From assembly GCF_023923205.1 (NCBI RefSeq), contig NZ_CP099490.1, positions 806,001 through 870,000 on the forward strand: DNA of 64,000 nucleotides, in the 5' to 3' direction. Shown here piece after piece: positions 49,957 through 59,439 of this stretch. Below the pieces are notes generated by a model, which saw only the letters and a program-made list of their open reading frames with translations, was not told the origin of the DNA and did not search any database. Numbering within the stretch: position 1 is the stretch's first letter; the number at the start of each line of letters is the position of its first letter. Source of the stretch: Ornithinimicrobium cryptoxanthini (GTDB lineage: Bacteria > Actinomycetota > Actinomycetes > Actinomycetales > Dermatophilaceae). Position numbers and translations under genes: made by a program.

Positions 49957-50001
49957 CGGACTGCACGCACACGGACTGCACGAAGACGGACTGCCACGAC
50001 G
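49957..50001 (+). repeat. 15-bp tandem repeat upstream of the VanW-domain gene
   Basis: Three 15-bp units starting CGGACTGC (49957-49971, 49972-49986, 49987-50001), just before the chosen start at 50013. If translation began at 49872 they would encode a Cys/Thr/Asp repeat; I consider them untranslated. Confidence 0.6.
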
Positions 50002-50012
50002 AAGGGTCGGGA

Positions 50013-51737
50013 GTGGAAGAGCGACAGAACCTGCCGGAGGAGCCGCCGCGCAACGAGTGGATCGGCATCCTCCTGCGCACGCTGGTCGCCGTGCTGGTGC
50101 TGGGGGGCGGCTACTACGCGGCCGCGCAGTACCTCGGTGGCCGGATCCCGAACGGCACGGCCGTCGAGGGGGTGGACATCGGTGGGCAGAGTCCGGCCGC
50201 CGCCCGCGACCTGCTGGAGTCCAAGCTGGAGGAGCTGGCCACCGGAGAGGTGGTCATTGACGTCGAGGACGACACGTTCACCATCGACCCGACCACGGCG
50301 GGACTCAGCCTCGACCTGGACGCCACCCTGGACGGCATCACGGGGGTCAGCTATGACCCGCAGGTGATGTGGGGCCGGATCACCAACGACGGTGGAGACC
50401 TGCCGCTGCAGGTCACCGTGGACCGCGCCGCGCTCGAGCAGGCGGTCGCCGAGGTGGCTGAGGAGGCCGCGATCGAGCCCCGCAACGGCACGGTCTGGTT
50501 CAGCCTCGGGGAGGTGCGCTCGACCGCCTCGGAGGACGGCCGCGAGCTGGACACGGCCGCGACCAGTGACGCCGTCGAGGCCGCGTGGCCGCAGGAACAC
50601 CAGGTCACGGGGGTCGCGGCCCCGACCAGCCCGGAGCTCGCCCAGGCAGAGATCGAGCGTTTCGTCGACGAGGCCGCCGGACCGGCCATCGCCGGCCCGG
50701 TCAACGTCAAGGTGGGCGAGGAGACCTCCACGATCAGTCCCAACCAGATCGCCCGCCTGCTGACCGTCCACGAGTCGCCCGAGCACGCTCTCAGCCTCGA
50801 GCTGGACGGCGATGGCCTGCTCGAGATCGTCAGCGGCCAGCTGGAGGCGACTGCAGAAGCTCCGCTCAACGCCAGCCTCGCGCTCGACGACGGCACGGTG
50901 GTGGTCACCAAGGCGCGGGTCGGCAAGGTCGTCGACGAGGACAAGCTGGTCGCGCAGTTCGAGGAGGCCCTCACCGCCACCGGCAAGGACCGCACCATCA
51001 CGGTCGGCACGGTCGAGGTCAAGCCCTCCGTGACCGACGCGGACGCCGAGAACTGGGACATCTCCCAGATGGCGACCTTCCGCAGCGCCTACCCCGGCGG
51101 GCCGTCCAACGCCGACCGCACCGAGAACATCAGGGTCGGTCTGGGCCACGTCAACGGCACGGTCGTCATGCCGGGTGACACCTTCAGCCTGGCCAACACC
51201 CTGGCGCCGATCACCAAGGAGCGGGGGTATGTCGAGGCAGGGGTGATCAGTGACGGCCGCCTGGTCAAGGGCATCGGCGGGGGCCTGTCGCAGGTCTCCA
51301 CGACGGTGCTGAACACCGCCTGGGAGGCGGGGCTCCAGCTGGACGAGTTCCACCCCCACTCCTACTACATCCCCCGCTACCCGGTCGGCAAGGAGGCCAC
51401 GATCGCGGTCGGCATCCTGGACAACCGGTGGACCAACAACACGAACACGCCGGTGCTGATCCAGACCTACCTCGACGGCGGCGAGATCGTGATGACCTTC
51501 TGGGGTGACCGGCAGTTCTCAGTGCAGACGATCACCGGCCCCCGCAGCAACATCGTGACGGCCGACGAGCGTGAGGACGACAGCGCGACGTGCCTGCCCC
51601 AGAGCGCCCAGGACGGTTTTGACATCACGGTCACCAGGGTCCTCTCACGCTCGGGCAGCGAGGTCTCCCGACAGTCCTACACCACGCACTACGACGCCTC
51701 GCCGGAGGTCGTGTGCACCAACCCGAACGCCGGCTGA
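50013..51737 (+). CDS. VanW-domain membrane-anchored protein
   Basis: 574-residue cell-envelope protein. A short cytoplasmic start and one transmembrane helix (about 19-40, LLRTLVAVLVLGGGYYAAAQ) are followed by two putative peptidoglycan-binding (PG_binding_4-like) domains (about 45-300). The C-terminal VanW domain (about 365-510) has NRTENIRVG-like ADRTENIRVGLGHVNGTVVM, PGDTFSLANTLAPITKERGY and GIGGGLSQVSTTVLNTAWEA. The function of VanW is not established. GTG 50013 has GAAGGG six bases upstream. The open frame to 49872 is Cys-rich repeat sequence and is left out. Confidence 0.85.
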   Translation: MEERQNLPEEPPRNEWIGILLRTLVAVLVLGGGYYAAAQYLGGRIPNGTAVEGVDIGGQSPAAARDLLESKLEELATGEVVIDVEDDTFTIDPTTAGLSLDLDATLDGITGVSYDPQVMWGRITNDGGDLPLQVTVDRAALEQAVAEVAEEAAIEPRNGTVWFSLGEVRSTASEDGRELDTAATSDAVEAAWPQEHQVTGVAAPTSPELAQAEIERFVDEAAGPAIAGPVNVKVGEETSTISPNQIARLLTVHESPEHALSLELDGDGLLEIVSGQLEATAEAPLNASLALDDGTVVVTKARVGKVVDEDKLVAQFEEALTATGKDRTITVGTVEVKPSVTDADAENWDISQMATFRSAYPGGPSNADRTENIRVGLGHVNGTVVMPGDTFSLANTLAPITKERGYVEAGVISDGRLVKGIGGGLSQVSTTVLNTAWEAGLQLDEFHPHSYYIPRYPVGKEATIAVGILDNRWTNNTNTPVLIQTYLDGGEIVMTFWGDRQFSVQTITGPRSNIVTADEREDDSATCLPQSAQDGFDITVTRVLSRSGSEVSRQSYTTHYDASPEVVCTNPNAG

Positions 51738-51875
51738 CCGCGTGATGCCTGCCACAGTCCCACGGGCCAGATTCCCCACCCGAGGTCGTGAACGGCATAC
51801 TAGGGGCAGGTTTGCACCGAGCTCTCCAGCTGGCGCCGGACCGCCACACCACCAGAAGAAGCAGGAGGCGTCTCC

Positions 51876-52205
51876 ATGACGTACGTGATCGCTCAGCCGT
51901 GTGTTGATCTCAAGGACAAGGCGTGCATCGACGAGTGCCCGGTTGACTGCATCTATGAGGGCGAGCGCATGCTCTATATCCACCCCGACGAGTGCGTGGA
52001 CTGTGGCGCCTGCGAGCCGGTGTGTCCCGTGGAGGCCATCTACTACGAGGACGACACCCCTGAGGAGTGGGCCGACTACTACAAGGCCAACGTGGAGTTC
52101 TTCGACGACCTGGGCAGCCCCGGCGGGGCCGCCAAGATGGGCCTGATCCCCAAGGACCACCCGCTGGTTGCCGTCCACCCCCCGCAGGCGCAGGACGACA
52201 GCTAG
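51876..52205 (+). CDS. fdxA: Seven-iron ferredoxin
   Basis: Small electron carrier with one 3Fe-4S and one 4Fe-4S cluster, 109 residues. Cysteines at 9, 17, 21, 25, 40, 43, 46 and 50 follow the FdxA pattern; ECVDCGACEPVCPVEAIYYE binds the second cluster. The C-terminal half (VEFFDDLGSPGGAAKMG) is the usual actinobacterial FdxA tail. GGAGG sits about eight bases before the ATG. It probably donates electrons to P450s, reductases or oxidoreductases elsewhere. It lies between the VanW-domain protein and citrate synthase. Confidence 0.95.
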   Translation: MTYVIAQPCVDLKDKACIDECPVDCIYEGERMLYIHPDECVDCGACEPVCPVEAIYYEDDTPEEWADYYKANVEFFDDLGSPGGAAKMGLIPKDHPLVAVHPPQAQDDS

Positions 52206-52214
52206 ACCAGCCCG

Positions 52215-52246
52215 GGTCCAGGCAGCGACGGCCCTCTGCCCGGACC
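52215..52246 (+). terminator. Hairpin after fdxA
   Basis: Arms GGTCCAGGCAG (52215-52225) and CTGCCCGGACC (52236-52246), ten of eleven pairs, ten-base loop, ten bases past the fdxA stop. A second small hairpin (52264-52280, CCCGCCG with CGGCGGG) precedes the citrate synthase ribosome site. Confidence 0.5.
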
Positions 52247-52302
52247 ACGACACCCCCCGGTGTCCCGCCGACTCGGCGGGGCCGCCCCGAGCAGGAGGAC
52301 AC

Positions 52303-53589
<1,287 letters not shown>

Positions 53590-53626
53590 CCTGAGCGTCG
53601 TTGCAGGCCTCAAGCGTCACCGCAGG

Positions 53627-53653
53627 CCCCCGTTCCGGTTCGCCGAGCGGGGG
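53627..53653 (+). terminator. Hairpin after citrate synthase
   Basis: Stem CCCCCG (53627-53632) with CGGGGG (53648-53653), 15-base loop, 38 bases past the stop. It is followed by the mixed sequence tctcgcgcttcccg. The most likely end of the gltA transcript. Confidence 0.55.
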
Positions 53654-53726
53654 TCTCGCGCTTCCCGTGCTGGCATGGGCCCGGTCATTGCGTGGGGTTT
53701 GATCCCCCAGAGGGACTGAATCCCAC

Positions 53727-53763
53727 GCAGTCGACGCAGGGCGGGTGGGCAGTCGACGCAGGG
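53727..53763. repeat. 15-bp direct repeat with 22-bp period
   Basis: GCAGTCGACGCAGGG occurs at 53727-53741 and 53749-53763. With two small hairpins just left (53693-53709 and 53712-53724) it fills the 206-base convergent gap between gltA and the transglycosylase-like gene. No gene seen here. Confidence 0.6.
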
Positions 53764-53795
53764 AGGCTGCTGGGACGGCATACGCCGGCAAGGGT

Positions 53796-54671
53796 TCAGT
53801 CGTTCGCGACGGTGATGGTGACGGTCGTGCCCGTGGGGTCCCCGTCCGTGACCTGGTGCCAGGTCAGCGGGTCCTGGTCGCGCAGCCACTGCCGGTCGGC
53901 CACCTGGACGCTGGTGATCGACTCGGTCTCGGCATGCGTGACGGCCCAGCTCGCGATGGCCCATGCCTCGTCGAGCGCGGTGCCCTGCAGTGTCACCGTG
54001 GTGCCGTCGACGCTGCCCTGGCCGGAGAAGGTCCGCTCGGCTTTGGCCAGCACGTCATCGGGCGAGCCCGCCGCCGCGACGGGATCCAGCCGGCAGGCCA
54101 CCCCGGCGTGCGTCTGACCCACGAGCGCGCTGGCCATCACCCGCGCCTCCGCCTCGTGGTCGGCATACGCATCCGGGTAGGCGCTGCGCTGGACCTCCTG
54201 GGCGATCTCGGTGACCACCCACTCCGACCAGCCTGGCACGGCCTCGAGGGCCGCAAAGAACGCGTTGGCGGCATAGACGGGGTCGGTGACCTGCTCAGGG
54301 GTGCCCCAGCCCTGGCTCGGCCGCTGCTGGAACAGACCAAGGGAGTCGGCGTCGCCATACGACAGGTTGCGCAGCTTGGACTCCTGGACCGCCGTCGCCA
54401 GCGCGATCGTGGCGGCCTTGGGCGGGAGCCCGCGCTGGAGGGACACCATGCTGATCGTGGAGGCGTTGGCCGCCTGCTCCGGGGTGCGCCGCTCCGCCTG
54501 GTCGCCGACCGTGAACTCGCACGCCGGGTTGCGGAACTCGTCGACGAGCCAGCGGGCTCCCAGGGCACCGGCGAGGACCGCGACCGCTGTGGCGCCCGCC
54601 AGCACGGCGCGCCCGCGCCACCGGGGCCGGCGGGCCTCGGCGGCCGGGTGCATCTGGCCGGCCGGGGTCAT
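53796..54671 (-). CDS. Membrane-anchored transglycosylase-like protein
   Basis: 291-residue protein with a short basic start, a signal-anchor helix (about 20-42, AVLAGATAVAVLAGALGARW) and an extracytoplasmic domain. The segment AATIALATAVQESKLRNLSY, then GDADSLGLFQQRPSQGWGTP and YAANAFFAALEAVPGW, resembles lysozyme-like/SLT folds, with Glu in AVQES as the candidate catalytic acid. Homologues are common in actinobacteria and usually unannotated. Peptidoglycan cleavage is an inference. The C-terminal third (ALDEAWAIASWAVTHAETES) is reminiscent of a separate stress-type domain I cannot name. Confidence 0.75.
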   Translation of the reverse strand: MTPAGQMHPAAEARRPRWRGRAVLAGATAVAVLAGALGARWLVDEFRNPACEFTVGDQAERRTPEQAANASTISMVSLQRGLPPKAATIALATAVQESKLRNLSYGDADSLGLFQQRPSQGWGTPEQVTDPVYAANAFFAALEAVPGWSEWVVTEIAQEVQRSAYPDAYADHEAEARVMASALVGQTHAGVACRLDPVAAAGSPDDVLAKAERTFSGQGSVDGTTVTLQGTALDEAWAIASWAVTHAETESITSVQVADRQWLRDQDPLTWHQVTDGDPTGTTVTITVAND

Positions 54672-54711
54672 AGGTCAGGAGTCTAGTTCGGCCCACGGTT
54701 AGGGTCTGACC

Positions 54712-55788
54712 ATGACCACGCCGAGTCGCCTGGACCTGGAGCAGGACGTGGTGTCGCTGACCGCGGCGCTGTGTGACATCCCGTCGGTGAGCCTGCAGGA
54801 GCGAGATCTGGCTGACGCGGTCGAGGCGGCTGTGCGCCGGCTGCCGCACCTGACGGTGCTGCGCGACGGCAACGCGGTCGTGGCCCGCACCGAGCTCGGA
54901 CGCGCTGAGCGAGTGGTCCTGGCAGGTCACCTGGACACGGTGCCGCTGACCACGCCCGCGAATCTCCCGGTCCGACGCGAGGGTGACTACCTGGTGGGCC
55001 GGGGGACCACCGACATGAAGGGAGGCGTGGCTGTCCAGCTGCGCCTGGCGGCGACGCTGCCGGAGCCGGTGCGCGACGTGACCTATGTCTTCTATGACGC
55101 CGAGGAGATCAGTGACGAGCACAACGGCCTGGCGCGCCTGGCACGCCACCACCCGGACCTGCTGGCCGCTGACTTCGCGGTGCTGCTGGAGCCGACGGAC
55201 GATGCCGTCGAGGGTGGGTGCAACGGCTCCCTGACACTTCAGGTGCACACCCGGGGGGTCGCGGCGCACTCCGCCCGGCCGTGGATGGGGCACAACGCGA
55301 TCCATGACGTCGCGGACGTGCTCGCCAGGATCACCCAGGGGCAGCTGCCAGACGTCGACGTGGACGGACTGCTCTTCCGGCAGTCGCTCAACGCGGTGGG
55401 CATCAGCGGCGGCATCGCCGACAACGTCATCCCGGACCACGCGGTCGTCACCGTCAACCTGCGCTATGCCCCGCACTGGGGGCCGGAGCAGGCCGTCAGC
55501 TATCTGACGGAGGAGGTCTTTGCGGGGCTCGAGGTGGAGGTCATCGACAACTCGCCGGGTGCCCGGCCAGGGCTCGACCGACCCGCTGCCGCGGCCTTCG
55601 TCGACACGCTCAAGCTGCCGGTGCGGGCCAAGCAGGGCTGGACCGACGTCTCCCGCTTCTCCGCGCTCGGTGTCCCGGCCGTCAACTTCGGGCCGGGGGA
55701 GAGCCAGTTTGCTCATGCCGACGACGAGCGGTGCCGGGTCGACCAGATCGTCGCCGCAGAGTCCGCGCTCCGCCGCTGGCTCGGATGA
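54712..55788 (+). CDS. dapE: Succinyl-diaminopimelate desuccinylase
   Basis: M20-family dizinc hydrolase releasing meso-DAP precursor in lysine and peptidoglycan synthesis. The 358 residues have the metal motifs AGHLDTVPL (first His and Asp), GRGTTDMKGGVAVQL (bridging Asp), FYDAEEISDEHNGL (catalytic and metal Glu), LEPTDDAVEGGCNG and FGPGESQFAHADDERC (last His). The dimerisation domain carries RGVAAHSARPWMGHNAIHD. ATG at 54712. It is followed by the LOG-family gene, as in mycobacteria. Identification secure for the actinobacterial DapE type. Confidence 0.93.
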   Translation: MTTPSRLDLEQDVVSLTAALCDIPSVSLQERDLADAVEAAVRRLPHLTVLRDGNAVVARTELGRAERVVLAGHLDTVPLTTPANLPVRREGDYLVGRGTTDMKGGVAVQLRLAATLPEPVRDVTYVFYDAEEISDEHNGLARLARHHPDLLAADFAVLLEPTDDAVEGGCNGSLTLQVHTRGVAAHSARPWMGHNAIHDVADVLARITQGQLPDVDVDGLLFRQSLNAVGISGGIADNVIPDHAVVTVNLRYAPHWGPEQAVSYLTEEVFAGLEVEVIDNSPGARPGLDRPAAAAFVDTLKLPVRAKQGWTDVSRFSALGVPAVNFGPGESQFAHADDERCRVDQIVAAESALRRWLG

Positions 55789-55840
55789 CGAGGGTGGGTG
55801 GGGTTGTGCCTGCGGCGGTCTCACGGTTTAGGTTCGTCTG

Positions 55841-56569
55841 GTGAGCCAGTCCAGGGAGTATCGCAAGGGACCCGTGACTCTCCGCGGCCGGAAGGTGCCG
55901 ACCAGCACCACCGACCAGCGGCTGTTGGACAACGCCGGCCCGAACGACTGGGTGCACACCGACCCGTGGCGGGTGCTGCGCATCCAGGCCGAGTTCGTGG
56001 AGGGTTTCGGGACCCTGTCTGAGCTGGGCCCGGCCGTCAGTGTCTTCGGGTCGGCGCGCACCGGGCCAGGACACCCGACCTATGAGCTGGCCGAGGTGGT
56101 CGGGCGCCTCCTCGTGGAGGCCGGGTATGCCGTGATCACAGGTGGTGGTCCCGGCACGATGGAGGCAGCCAACAAGGGCGCGAGTCAGGCCGGGGGCACC
56201 TCGGTGGGCCTGGGCATTGAGCTGCCCTTCGAGGCCGGGCTCAACGAGCACGTCAACCTGGGCATCAACTTCCGCTACTTCTTTGCCCGCAAGACCATGT
56301 TCGTCAAGTATGCCCAGGGGTTCATCGTCCTCCCGGGTGGGTTCGGCACCCTCGATGAGCTGTTCGAGGCCATCACGCTGGTGCAGACCGGCAAGGTCAC
56401 CCGCTTCCCGATCGTGCTGATGGGCACCGACTTCTGGGCGCCGCTGCTGGACTGGCTGCGCGCGACCCTGCTGGAGCACGGGACGATTGCCGGTGCCGAC
56501 CTGGACCTGGTCCATCTCACCGACGACCCGGCCGAGGCTGTCGCGTTCGTCCGCAGGGCCAGGGCATGA
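55841..56569 (+). CDS. LOG-family protein (TIGR00730 type)
   Basis: Lysine-decarboxylase-like Rossmann protein, 242 residues. The LOG signature PGGFGTLDELFEAITLVQTG and VITGGGPGTMEAANKGA are both present. Family members release cytokinin bases from nucleotides or hydrolyse purine-nucleotide phosphoribosyl bonds; they are not lysine decarboxylases. GTG start at 55841. It follows dapE and overlaps the DivIVA-like gene (ATGA), an order shared with the mycobacterial dapE / Rv1205 region. Physiological substrate unknown. Confidence 0.9.
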   Translation: MSQSREYRKGPVTLRGRKVPTSTTDQRLLDNAGPNDWVHTDPWRVLRIQAEFVEGFGTLSELGPAVSVFGSARTGPGHPTYELAEVVGRLLVEAGYAVITGGGPGTMEAANKGASQAGGTSVGLGIELPFEAGLNEHVNLGINFRYFFARKTMFVKYAQGFIVLPGGFGTLDELFEAITLVQTGKVTRFPIVLMGTDFWAPLLDWLRATLLEHGTIAGADLDLVHLTDDPAEAVAFVRRARA

Positions 56570-56910
56570 TCCTCGTCCTGGTCATCCTGGCTGTCCTGGC
56601 CGTGGGTCTTGGCGCCGCCGCTCTCGTGCTGCGCACCGGGGTGCCCGGGGTCGCCGACCCGGTGACCAGCGAGTCCTTCGAGCCACTGGATCGGGGCGGC
56701 GTGCGGCCGGACACGTTGATCGAGCTCCGCTTCGACCAGGCCGTGCGCGGCTACCGCATGTCCCAGGTCGACAGCGTGCTCGACCAGCTGGCAGAGGAGC
56801 TGCGCGACCGCGACCACGAGATCGCCTCGCTGCGCGCCGAGCTCGCCGACGTCCCGGTGGACTTCACCGGCCGAGGCGCCGAGGGAGAGCCCGCCCGTGG
56901 GGACGTTTGA
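56566..56910 (+). CDS. DivIVA-domain membrane protein
   Basis: 114 residues: one N-terminal transmembrane helix (about 2-24), then a short linker and a DivIVA-like segment, IELRFDQAVRGYRMSQVDSV, followed by a coiled-coil (LDQLAEELRDRDHEIASLRA). The RGYRMSQVD motif matches the GYxxxxVDxFL membrane-binding motif of DivIVA proteins. It may localise to the pole or septum. ATG overlaps the LOG-gene stop, and its end overlaps the SRPBCC gene by 14 bases. Resembles small actinobacterial proteins in the dapE-sigE interval. Confidence 0.83.
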   Translation: MILVLVILAVLAVGLGAAALVLRTGVPGVADPVTSESFEPLDRGGVRPDTLIELRFDQAVRGYRMSQVDSVLDQLAEELRDRDHEIASLRAELADVPVDFTGRGAEGEPARGDV

Positions 56911-57331
56911 GCTCACCCGCACCCTGCCAGCCGACCCGGACCGGGTGTTCGCGGTGCTCGGCGACCTCGCGGCATACGGGCAGTTCCAGCCGTTGACCCG
57001 CATCCGGGCAACCCCGGGGCCGGTCGGGGTTGGCTGGTCGTTCGTGGGCTACACCGGCGTCGGGCCGTTGTCGGTGGTCGATCGCATGGTGGTCACCGCG
57101 TGGGAGCCCGGGGTGCACTTTGCCATCGTCAAGATCGGCCCGGTGCTCGACGGTGGTGCTGAGGTGCACCTGACGCCGGAGGGAGCCGGGACGCGGGTGG
57201 TGTGGCGCGAGGAGATCGTGCCGCGTCCGGGGTGGCTGGGCAGGCGTCTCGGACCGGTCACGGACCCGGTGATGCGCTGGTTCATGGGCCACTCCCTGGA
57301 CCAGATGGCCGAGCGCCTAGGGGAGCGGTGA
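56897..57331 (+). CDS. SRPBCC-family protein
   Basis: 144-residue START/polyketide-cyclase-like (SRPBCC) protein that would bind a hydrophobic ligand. Visible are the N-terminal FELTRTLPADPDRVFAVLGD, the helix AAYGQFQPLTRIR, the strand TRVVWREEIVPRPGW and a C-terminal helix MRWFMGHSLDQMAERLG. GTG start inside the end of the DivIVA-like gene. The stop overlaps the next GTG as GTGA, so four genes in a row (55841-58527) are translationally linked. Ligand unknown. Confidence 0.85.
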   Translation: MGTFELTRTLPADPDRVFAVLGDLAAYGQFQPLTRIRATPGPVGVGWSFVGYTGVGPLSVVDRMVVTAWEPGVHFAIVKIGPVLDGGAEVHLTPEGAGTRVVWREEIVPRPGWLGRRLGPVTDPVMRWFMGHSLDQMAERLGER

Positions 57332-58527
57332 CCCGCAGCACCGGGCGGTTCCTGCTGATCCTGCTGGGGCTCTACACGCTGTTCCGCCTCTTCACCACCG
57401 GGGTGCTGCTCTGGATCGTCGCCGAGCACCAGGACCCGGTGATCTTCAGCGGCGAGGTCCCGCGCTACTTCGACCTGGCCACGCTGTGGGACGGCGCGTG
57501 GTACGAGCGGATCGCGACCGAGGGCTACCCCGACCAGCTGCCCGTCAACGACCAGGGTCAGGTGCGCCAGAACGAGTGGGCCTTCTATCCGATCTTCCCG
57601 CTGCTGGCCAAGGGGCTGATGCTGGTCACCGGATTGCCGTTCGCGGTGGCGGGGCCGGTCGTGGCGACGGTGCTGGGCTATGCCGCGGCGGTGGTGATGG
57701 GTCTGCTCCTGCGCGAGCGGGTCGGCACGCCTGCCGCCCTCGGTGGGGTGGCGCTGTTCGCGGCTTTCCCTGCCGCGCCGACCCTGCAGGTGGCCTACAC
57801 CGAGTCGCTGGCGACCCTGCTGCTCTGCGCCGTACTGTGGCTGCTGATCCGAGAGCGATGGTGGGCGGCGGGCGCCGTCGCCCTGCTGACGGGCCTGGCC
57901 CGGCCCATCGCACTGCCACTCGGGCTCGTGGCGCTGGTCGCTGTGATCGTGCGCTGGCGTGGCCGGGCTGAGCGGCCGCTGTCGCGGCGGGAGGCTGCTG
58001 GCATGTTCACCGCGCTCGCCGGCTGCGGTGCCTCCGGGTTGATCTGGCCTGCCCTGGTGTGGCTGGGCACGGGGGTGCCGGACGGTTACCCGGTCACGAT
58101 GTCCGCCTGGCGCCAGGGTGAGCCGGTCACCCCGTTCGCTCCCACCCTCGACATGGTGCAGTTCCTGTTCGGCGACTTCCGCGGGCTGGTCTATCTGGTC
58201 GGGTTCCTCGTCCTGCTGGGAGTCATGATGCTGGGGCCGTGGGCCAGGGGGCTGGGGCCGGTGCTGCAAACCTGGGCGCTGGCCTATCCGTTCTATCTGG
58301 CGGCTGCCCTGGACCCGTGGACCAGCATCTATCGCTACCTGATCCTGCTCTTCCCCGCATTTGTGGTGCTAATCGGTGGCGGCTGGCCGCGTGCCGACGC
58401 CCGAGCGACCGCGACGTGGCTGATCGTCCTGCGGACCGTGGTGATCGCGGCGCTCTTCCTCGCCTGGCAGGTGTGGTGGAGCTGGGAGCTGTTCCGCTTC
58501 GAGCCGCCGCGCGACAACCCGCCGTGA
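57328..58527 (+). CDS. PIG-V-like mannosyltransferase, integral membrane
   Basis: 399-residue polytopic membrane protein with about ten hydrophobic segments. The luminal-side motif DGAWYERIATEGYPDQ followed by NEWAFYPIFPLLAKGLML is typical of PIG-V / GT-C mannosyltransferases, with the first Asp as the expected catalytic residue. Actinobacterial relatives are thought to mannosylate lipoglycans using polyprenyl-phosphate mannose; acceptor unknown here. GTG at 57328 overlaps the SRPBCC stop. The stop is followed at once by the 32-bp-period array at 58540. Confidence 0.82.
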   Translation: MTRSTGRFLLILLGLYTLFRLFTTGVLLWIVAEHQDPVIFSGEVPRYFDLATLWDGAWYERIATEGYPDQLPVNDQGQVRQNEWAFYPIFPLLAKGLMLVTGLPFAVAGPVVATVLGYAAAVVMGLLLRERVGTPAALGGVALFAAFPAAPTLQVAYTESLATLLLCAVLWLLIRERWWAAGAVALLTGLARPIALPLGLVALVAVIVRWRGRAERPLSRREAAGMFTALAGCGASGLIWPALVWLGTGVPDGYPVTMSAWRQGEPVTPFAPTLDMVQFLFGDFRGLVYLVGFLVLLGVMMLGPWARGLGPVLQTWALAYPFYLAAALDPWTSIYRYLILLFPAFVVLIGGGWPRADARATATWLIVLRTVVIAALFLAWQVWWSWELFRFEPPRDNPP

Positions 58528-58539
58528 TGGCGTGACGGC

Positions 58540-58632
58540 GTCGACAACACCGCTACAAAAATGCGTGCAGCGTCGGCAAAACCGCTACAAAAATGCGTGC
58601 AGCGTCGGCAAAACCGCTATGAAAATTGGTCA
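58540..58632. repeat. 32-bp-period tandem repeat, locus C
   Basis: Units 58540-58571, 58572-58603 and a divergent last unit 58604-58632. The core is GTCGGCAAAACCGCTACAAA and the spacer AATGCGTGCAGC, identical between units 1 and 2. The last unit reads ...CTATGAAAATTGGTCA, and its TCA is the stop codon of the minus-strand isomerase gene. It fills the convergent gap, as at 1805. Confidence 0.85.
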
Positions 58633-59439
58633 GCGGCCCTCGAAGACCGGCTTCTCCTTGGCCAGGAACGCTGCGACAGCGGTCTGATGGTCGGCACTGG
58701 CCCCGGTGCTGTTCATCAGCTCCGCCTCGTGGGCAAGTGACTCAGTCAGCGGGTGGGCTGCCGAGAAGGCGACCGCCCGGCGCACGGCGCCGTAGGCCTT
58801 GGTCGGGCCGGCGGCCAGGGTGGTCGCCAGCTGCGTGACGTGCGCCTCGAAACCCTCGTCCGGGACGACCTCGGTCGCCAGCCCCAGCTCCAGGCACTCC
58901 TGCGAGCCCAGCGTGCGCGGGCGCAGCAGCAGCTCCTTGGCGCGCGCGGTGCCGACGAGGCGGGGCAGGGCGAAGGACGCCCCCGAGTCGCAGGAGAGCG
59001 CGATGCCGGTGAAGGCCATGTTGAAGCCGGCCGACTCGGCCAGGATCCGCAGGTCGGCCGCGAAGGCGAACGAGGCACCGGCGCCGGCGGCGACGCCGTT
59101 GACCGCGGCGACCACGGGCTTGTCCATCGTCGTGAGCAGCTCCACGATCGGGTTGTAGTGCTCGGTCACCGTCGAGCCCAGCGCGAAGCCGTCCTGCTCC
59201 TGCTGCATCAGCTGCACGTGCTCCTTGAGGTCCTGGCCCACACAGAACGCCCGGCCGGTGCCGGTCAGCACCACGCAGCGCACCGACTCGTCGGCCGCGA
59301 CCTCGCGCAGGGTGGCCAGGAGCGCCTTCTTGGTGGGCACGTCGAGGGCGTTCATGGCGTCCGGCCGGTTGAGGCGGACCAGCGCCACCCCGCCGTCCCG
59401 CTCGAGAACGACCGGGCTCGTCGCAGTCGGGTCAGTCAT
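58630..59439 (-). CDS. Enoyl-CoA hydratase/isomerase (PaaG-like)
   Basis: Crotonase-fold protein, 269 residues. The oxyanion loops are AFCVGQDLKEH and VNGVAAGAGASFAFAADLRI. The active-site acid in ALSCDSGASFALPRLVGTAR is an Asp placed like that of PaaG, the ring-epoxide isomerase of phenylacetate degradation, and a crotonase-type second Glu is absent there. Together with the PaaX-type regulator whose stop overlaps its ATG (TGATG), phenylacetate-CoA metabolism is plausible. No other paa genes are in the window, so a general enoyl-CoA isomerase remains possible. Confidence 0.85.
   Translation of the reverse strand: MTDPTATSPVVLERDGGVALVRLNRPDAMNALDVPTKKALLATLREVAADESVRCVVLTGTGRAFCVGQDLKEHVQLMQQEQDGFALGSTVTEHYNPIVELLTTMDKPVVAAVNGVAAGAGASFAFAADLRILAESAGFNMAFTGIALSCDSGASFALPRLVGTARAKELLLRPRTLGSQECLELGLATEVVPDEGFEAHVTQLATTLAAGPTKAYGAVRRAVAFSAAHPLTESLAHEAELMNSTGASADHQTAVAAFLAKEKPVFEGR

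Noticed and set aside
49872..50012. Cys-rich N-terminal extension of the VanW-domain protein
   Set aside because: It is produced by a 15-bp tandem repeat, and a GTG with a proper ribosome site lies at 50013 just before the membrane helix.
53693..53709. T-arm-like hairpin (TGGGG, TTTGATC, CCCC) suggesting a tRNA
   Set aside because: No acceptor, D or anticodon arms can be built around it; it is one of several small hairpins in a convergent gap.
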